A stretch of DNA of 64,000 bases from Pseudanabaena sp. FACHB-2040 (lineage in GTDB: Bacteria > Cyanobacteriota > Cyanobacteriia > Phormidesmidales > Phormidesmidaceae). Location: positions 150,975 to 214,974 of the forward strand of contig NZ_JACJQO010000012.1 of the NCBI RefSeq assembly GCF_014696715.1. Reading direction: 5' to 3'. The notes under the pieces are model-generated. The model was not told the origin of the DNA and did no database searches. It saw nothing but the letters and a program-made list of their open reading frames with translations. A program made the position numbers and the translations under genes. The first letter of the stretch is position 1. Each line of letters starts with the position of its first letter. Of this stretch, positions 60,967 through 64,000 are shown piece by piece.

Positions 60967-61665
60967 GTGTTTACAGGTCTGATTCAATCTCTTGGCAAAC
61001 TCTACCCCGCAAGCGACACTCAGCTGCGGATTGACTGCGATGGGCCAGGGCGCGATCGCATTTTGCACGATCTGGAGCTGGGCGACAGCATCGCTGTCGA
61101 TGGGGTCTGCCTGACGGTTGAGCAGATCCTACAGCGGGGCTTTATTGCCTCTGTATCGCCCGAAACCCTTGCCCGCACCACATTAGGCGGACTGCTCGAG
61201 GGTGAGATCGTCAACCTAGAGTCCTCTCTGCGAGTCGGCAGCAAGATCGGCGGCCACTTTGTCACCGGCCACATTGACGGTCGAGGTGAGCTGGTATCTG
61301 CTATGGAAGTGGCTGGAGCCTGGGAATTGCGCTTTAGCGCTCCCGATGCCCGCATCGCCCGATACATCGTGCCCAAGGGCAGCATTGCCGTCAACGGAAT
61401 TAGTCTGACTGTAGCAACCTGCAGCCAGAGTGGAGACTGGTTCACCGTCGCCGTGATCCCTGTGACCTACGCTGAAACTAACCTTCGGCGGCTGGTGCCG
61501 GGAGACCCGGTCAACCTGGAGGGCGATGTCTTAGGCAAGTACGTTGAGAAGTTCACCCAAGGGGAATCGCCTGCGGATCTGCTGAGCACTCCCCAGGAAT
61601 ATTCTTCGGCCTCGGTGAGCGAATCACTCTCCCTAGAGTTTTTATCTGAGCACGGATATTTGTAG
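60967..61665 (+). CDS. ribE: Riboflavin synthase, alpha chain
   Basis: A 232-residue riboflavin synthase with two lumazine-binding repeats: FTGLIQSLGKL at the start, SIAVDGVCLTVEQI and HFVTGHIDGRGEL in the first, and GSIAVNGISLTVATCSQ in the second. It dismutates two 6,7-dimethyl-8-ribityllumazine to riboflavin. I start at GTG 60967, where family similarity begins; an upstream in-frame extension is not conserved. No FMN riboswitch was seen upstream. Confidence 0.92.
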   Translation: MFTGLIQSLGKLYPASDTQLRIDCDGPGRDRILHDLELGDSIAVDGVCLTVEQILQRGFIASVSPETLARTTLGGLLEGEIVNLESSLRVGSKIGGHFVTGHIDGRGELVSAMEVAGAWELRFSAPDARIARYIVPKGSIAVNGISLTVATCSQSGDWFTVAVIPVTYAETNLRRLVPGDPVNLEGDVLGKYVEKFTQGESPADLLSTPQEYSSASVSESLSLEFLSEHGYL

Positions 61666-61809
61666 TAAGCCCCTGCCTTTATTTCTTCAATCAGGTGGGG
61701 TAGGTTTAAGTCGGCTGGGTTGCGATCGCGCCCGATCTGAGCCTGCTCTGAGTTCAGGCATAAAAGTCGGTTTCGTAGAGGCTGCCAGCCATAGCAATTT
61801 CCACCGCGC

Positions 61810-62343
61810 CTAAGGGCAGTAAAGTGTATCTCTTGTGTTTCGCCCGGTAACTGGATTCGTGCCCTTAGCCACGTCGCACAGCGCCTTGCTGACCTTGGGA
61901 TCAAGCAAGACATCTGTGAAGTCGGCTCCCTCGATGGTGGCCTCACGGAAATCGGTGTCAAAGGCATAAGCGCCTTCTAGGATGGCGTTCGTCAGGTTAG
62001 CTTTGACAAAGCGAGCCCCGTCTAGCGTCGCTCCCCGTAAATCGACTCCTTCTAGGTTGGCACGAGACAGGGTGGTATCAAACAGGCGCACGCCCTGAAG
62101 GTTGCTGTGACTGAGATTAACTTCAGCCATATCGGCGCGGGTGTAGTTGTTGCCCCTCAAATCCTGGTTAGAAAAGTCCATTTGCCGAAGATTCTGGCGA
62201 TCAAAGTTTTCAGCCATGACGGGACTGCTGCCCGCAACCCACAGCACCAGGCTCAGCACTAGGCCTAAGAGCAGTTTTTTTAGGTGCAATGGCCCTTGGG
62301 CCGATCTTAAAGACCATCGCTCCATCCCCACAACCGTAAGCAT
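61810..62343 (-). CDS. Secreted pentapeptide-repeat protein
   Basis: A 177-residue exported protein. The N-terminus (LLLGLVLSLVLWVAGSSPVMA) is a signal peptide with an AxA-like cleavage site. Residues about 45-140 are pentapeptide repeats, A(D/N)LxX, for example LRQMDFSNQDLRGNNYTRADM and ANLEGVDLRGATLDGA, forming a right-handed beta helix. The C-terminal 30 residues have two Cys (ALCDVAKG, TLYCP). Likely in the thylakoid lumen or periplasm; function unknown. Confidence 0.85.
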   Translation of the reverse strand: MLTVVGMERWSLRSAQGPLHLKKLLLGLVLSLVLWVAGSSPVMAENFDRQNLRQMDFSNQDLRGNNYTRADMAEVNLSHSNLQGVRLFDTTLSRANLEGVDLRGATLDGARFVKANLTNAILEGAYAFDTDFREATIEGADFTDVLLDPKVSKALCDVAKGTNPVTGRNTRDTLYCP

Positions 62344-62458
62344 GATTCTTTGTTTCTACACTGTCTTTACAGCATTGATCCTAACAGGGAGTTTCGCCTT
62401 AAAGAATGGCTTTTGAAGAGGGTAAAGGGCAGAAGAGGGTGAGTGGGTTAAATAAAAA

Positions 62459-62482
62459 GGCTCCTGCCCTAGGGCAGGAGCC
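62459..62482 (-). terminator. Rho-independent terminator of psbDC
   Basis: A perfect 24-bp palindrome, GGCTCCTGCCCT and AGGGCAGGAGCC, follows the psbC stop by 35 nt. On the minus strand it is followed by TTTTTATTT. This is a strong intrinsic terminator of the psbDC operon. Confidence 0.92.
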
Positions 62483-62517
62483 GAGACCTCAAAACTCTTG
62501 AGCAAATGACTCAAAAA

Positions 62518-63900
62518 TTAGTCAAGGTCAGTCATAGCCAATACAGGCTCAGTCTCACGGTCAATACCCTTCTCAAAGCCAGCCTCAGCAGCACGGGCGC
62601 GGCCAGCGTGCCACAGGTGACCAACCAAGAAGAAGAAGCCTAGGACAAAGTGAGAAGTAGACAGCCACTGACGGGGGTTCACGAAGTTAACAGAGTTAAT
62701 TTCAGTGATGACACCACCTACCGAGTTGATCGACGCGTTGGGCGCGTGGGTCATGTACTCAGCAGCGCGACGCACCTGCCAGTCTTGAATGTCGTTGGTG
62801 ATCTTGTCTAGGTCAAGGCCGTTGGGTCCCCGTAGAGGCTCCAACCAGGGGCCTTGGAAGTCCCAGAAACGCATGGTCTCACCACCGAAGATGATCTCAC
62901 CCGTGGGAGAGCGCATCAGGTACTTACCTAGACCTGTGGGGCCTTGAGCAGCACCGATGTTGGCACCCAGACGCATGTCGCGCACCAGGAAGGTCATCGC
63001 CTGAGCCTGGGAAGACTCAGCGTTGGTGGGGCCATAGAACTCGCTGGGGTAAGCGGTGTTGTTGAACCAAACGTAGCAGGAGGCGATGAAGCCCATCAGG
63101 GACAGCGCACCCAGGCTGTAGGAGAGGTAAGCCTCACCCGACCAGATCAGAGCGCGGCGAGCCCAACCAAACGGCTTGGTCAAGATGTGATAGATACCAC
63201 CGCCAATACAGATCAGGCCAACCCAGATGTGACCGCCGATGATGTCTTCCATGTTGTTGACACCCACAATCCAGCCCTCACCGCCAAAGGGAGAGCGGAG
63301 CAGGTAGCCGAAGATTATAGCGGGGTTCAGAGTCGGGTTAGTGATGACGCGAACGTCTCCACCGCCCGGTGCCCAGGTGTCATAGACACCGCCGAAGACA
63401 CAGGCCTTCAGCACCAGCAGCAGCGCACCGCAACCCAGCAGGATGAGGTGGATACCGATGATGGTGGTCATCTTGTTCTTATCTTTCCAGTCGTAGCCGA
63501 AGAAGGAAGAGTACTCTTCTAAGGTTTCGGGACCACGAATGGCGTGATAGATACCGCCGAGACCCAGCACGGCAGAAGAAATCAGGTGCAGTACACCGAC
63601 GACGAAGTAGGGGTAGGTGTTGATGACTTCACCACCGGGGCCAACGCCCCAGCCCAAAGTCGCCAAGTGAGGCAGAAGAATAAAGCCCTGCTCATACAGA
63701 GGCTTGTCGGGTACAAAGTGCGCAACTTCAAAGAGAGTCATCGCACCGGCCCAAAAAACGATCAGGCCAGAGTGAGCCACATGAGCGCCCAGCAGCTTAC
63801 CCGATAGATTGATCAGACGCGCATTACCAGACCACCAGGCGAAACCAGTGGATTCCTGGTCGCGACCAGCGATAAAGGAATTACTAGAGAGCGTTACCAC
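62518..63900 (-). CDS. psbC: Photosystem II CP43 protein
   Basis: A 460-residue CP43, the inner antenna chlorophyll protein of PSII with six transmembrane helices. Residue-conserved motifs include [29 protein letters not shown], and [19 protein letters not shown], whose Glu and Arg interact with the Mn cluster. The start is GTG 63900 (then [11 protein letters not shown]), as in other cyanobacteria; the usual GAGG ribosome site lies just before it inside psbD. It overlaps psbD by 17 bases. The sequence looks like ordinary CP43, not a far-red or iron-stress variant. Confidence 0.97.
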   Translation of the reverse strand: MVTLSSNSFIAGRDQESTGFAWWSGNARLINLSGKLLGAHVAHSGLIVFWAGAMTLFEVAHFVPDKPLYEQGFILLPHLATLGWGVGPGGEVINTYPYFVVGVLHLISSAVLGLGGIYHAIRGPETLEEYSSFFGYDWKDKNKMTTIIGIHLILLGCGALLLVLKACVFGGVYDTWAPGGGDVRVITNPTLNPAIIFGYLLRSPFGGEGWIVGVNNMEDIIGGHIWVGLICIGGGIYHILTKPFGWARRALIWSGEAYLSYSLGALSLMGFIASCYVWFNNTAYPSEFYGPTNAESSQAQAMTFLVRDMRLGANIGAAQGPTGLGKYLMRSPTGEIIFGGETMRFWDFQGPWLEPLRGPNGLDLDKITNDIQDWQVRRAAEYMTHAPNASINSVGGVITEINSVNFVNPRQWLSTSHFVLGFFFLVGHLWHAGRARAAEAGFEKGIDRETEPVLAMTDLD

Positions 63901-64000
63901 GTGGCAGTACCTCTTCGGGGAATACAAACTTCTCGTGCGGCTGGTCAGTAGGAGCCATCCAAGCACGGATGCCTTCGTTGAGCAGAATGTTTTTCGTGTA
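63884..64000 (-). CDS. psbD: Photosystem II D2 protein, C-terminal end
   Basis: The last 38 codons of psbD, cut by the window edge. The ending [16 protein letters not shown] is that of D2, and [17 protein letters not shown] precedes it. It overlaps the GTG start of psbC by 17 bases, the standard psbDC arrangement. The rest of the gene lies beyond the right edge. Confidence 0.95.
   Translation of the reverse strand, partial: YTKNILLNEGIRAWMAPTDQPHEKFVFPEEVLPRGNAL

Noticed and set aside
61467..61967. A 166-codon minus-strand frame across ribE and the pentapeptide gene
   Set aside because: It overlaps two recognised genes, is rich in Arg/Pro/Ser as expected of a shadow, and lacks a family match.
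62518..63900. psbC as a far-red or IsiA-type paralogue
   Set aside because: It overlaps psbD in the standard way and keeps all ordinary CP43 motifs, including the Mn-cluster Glu and Arg.
1..64000. tRNA genes, rRNA, CRISPR arrays, prophage or insertion sequences
   Set aside because: No T-loop-like tRNA ends, no regularly spaced repeats, and no transposase or integrase were seen by eye; a covariance-model search would be needed to exclude a tRNA or small RNA.

Overview
The window is chromosomal DNA from a cyanobacterium. It carries psbC, the end of psbD, psaK, psaE, ndhO, ycf34 and a complete phycocyanin operon with its lyases, and the HIP1 octamer GCGATCGC recurs throughout. There is no phycoerythrin gene; the pigment set is phycocyanin type. 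Moderately high GC, core-type gene content and short spacers would suit a filamentous Leptolyngbya/Nodosilinea-like lineage, but that placement is inference. I see no tRNA, rRNA, CRISPR array, prophage or insertion sequence; almost everything is vertically inherited core genome.

Layout. 1-8.9 kb: a truncated unknown gene at the left edge, a hybrid histidine kinase, a single-domain helical carotenoid protein (HCP), a small conserved protein, dps, an aspartoacylase-like enzyme, a WG-repeat protein and an SH3-type lipoprotein. 9-17 kb: an orphan MrpD/NdhD-like antiporter subunit, PhzF, a MocR-type regulator, an M48 protease, a MetF-like reductase and trpS. 17-21 kb: glcF and an AI-2E family permease. 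21-31 kb is the light-harvesting block: an orphan phycobiliprotein-like gene diverging from a cpcU-like lyase, then cpcT, psaK, cpcL (rod linker with a C-terminal membrane anchor), cpcS, and the operon cpcB-cpcA-cpcC1-cpcC2-cpcD-cpcE-cpcF. 31-41 kb: DUF389, a lipid-A-disaccharide-synthase-like protein, crr7, sir, a run of minus-strand genes (a new small membrane protein, methyltransferase, aldo/keto reductase, DUF3143, J-domain, YaaW), and an FAD oxidoreductase. 41-50 kb: CCA-adding enzyme, ycf34, a kinase with WD40 repeats, a GvpV-like coiled-coil protein, a TrkA-type protein, a 28-residue membrane protein, mdh, ndhO, mutM and psaE. 50-55 kb: a collagen-like/PilP-like lipoprotein next to sigF, and an ECF sigma/anti-sigma/Spy-like operon. 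55-64 kb: mtnA, map, an Fe-S aldo/keto reductase, a bifunctional nuclease, riboflavin synthase, a pentapeptide protein, psbC and the end of psbD.

How the genes fit together. The 21-31 kb block holds phycocyanin subunits, their rod linkers, lyases for the Cys84-type and Cys153 sites, and the EF lyase for the alpha subunit. It also holds CpcL, the linker that builds core-less rods attached to photosystem I, beside the PSI gene psaK. With psaE, ndhO and crr7 in the same 30 kb, many genes here serve PSI and NDH-1 cyclic electron flow. The most striking non-coding signals are inverted repeats in each of the first four cpc spacers. The cpcB-cpcA spacer carries three overlapping perfect hairpins that can only form as two alternative folds, like an attenuator. 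Two very small membrane-protein genes were also found by eye: 36167-36301 and 47376-47462.
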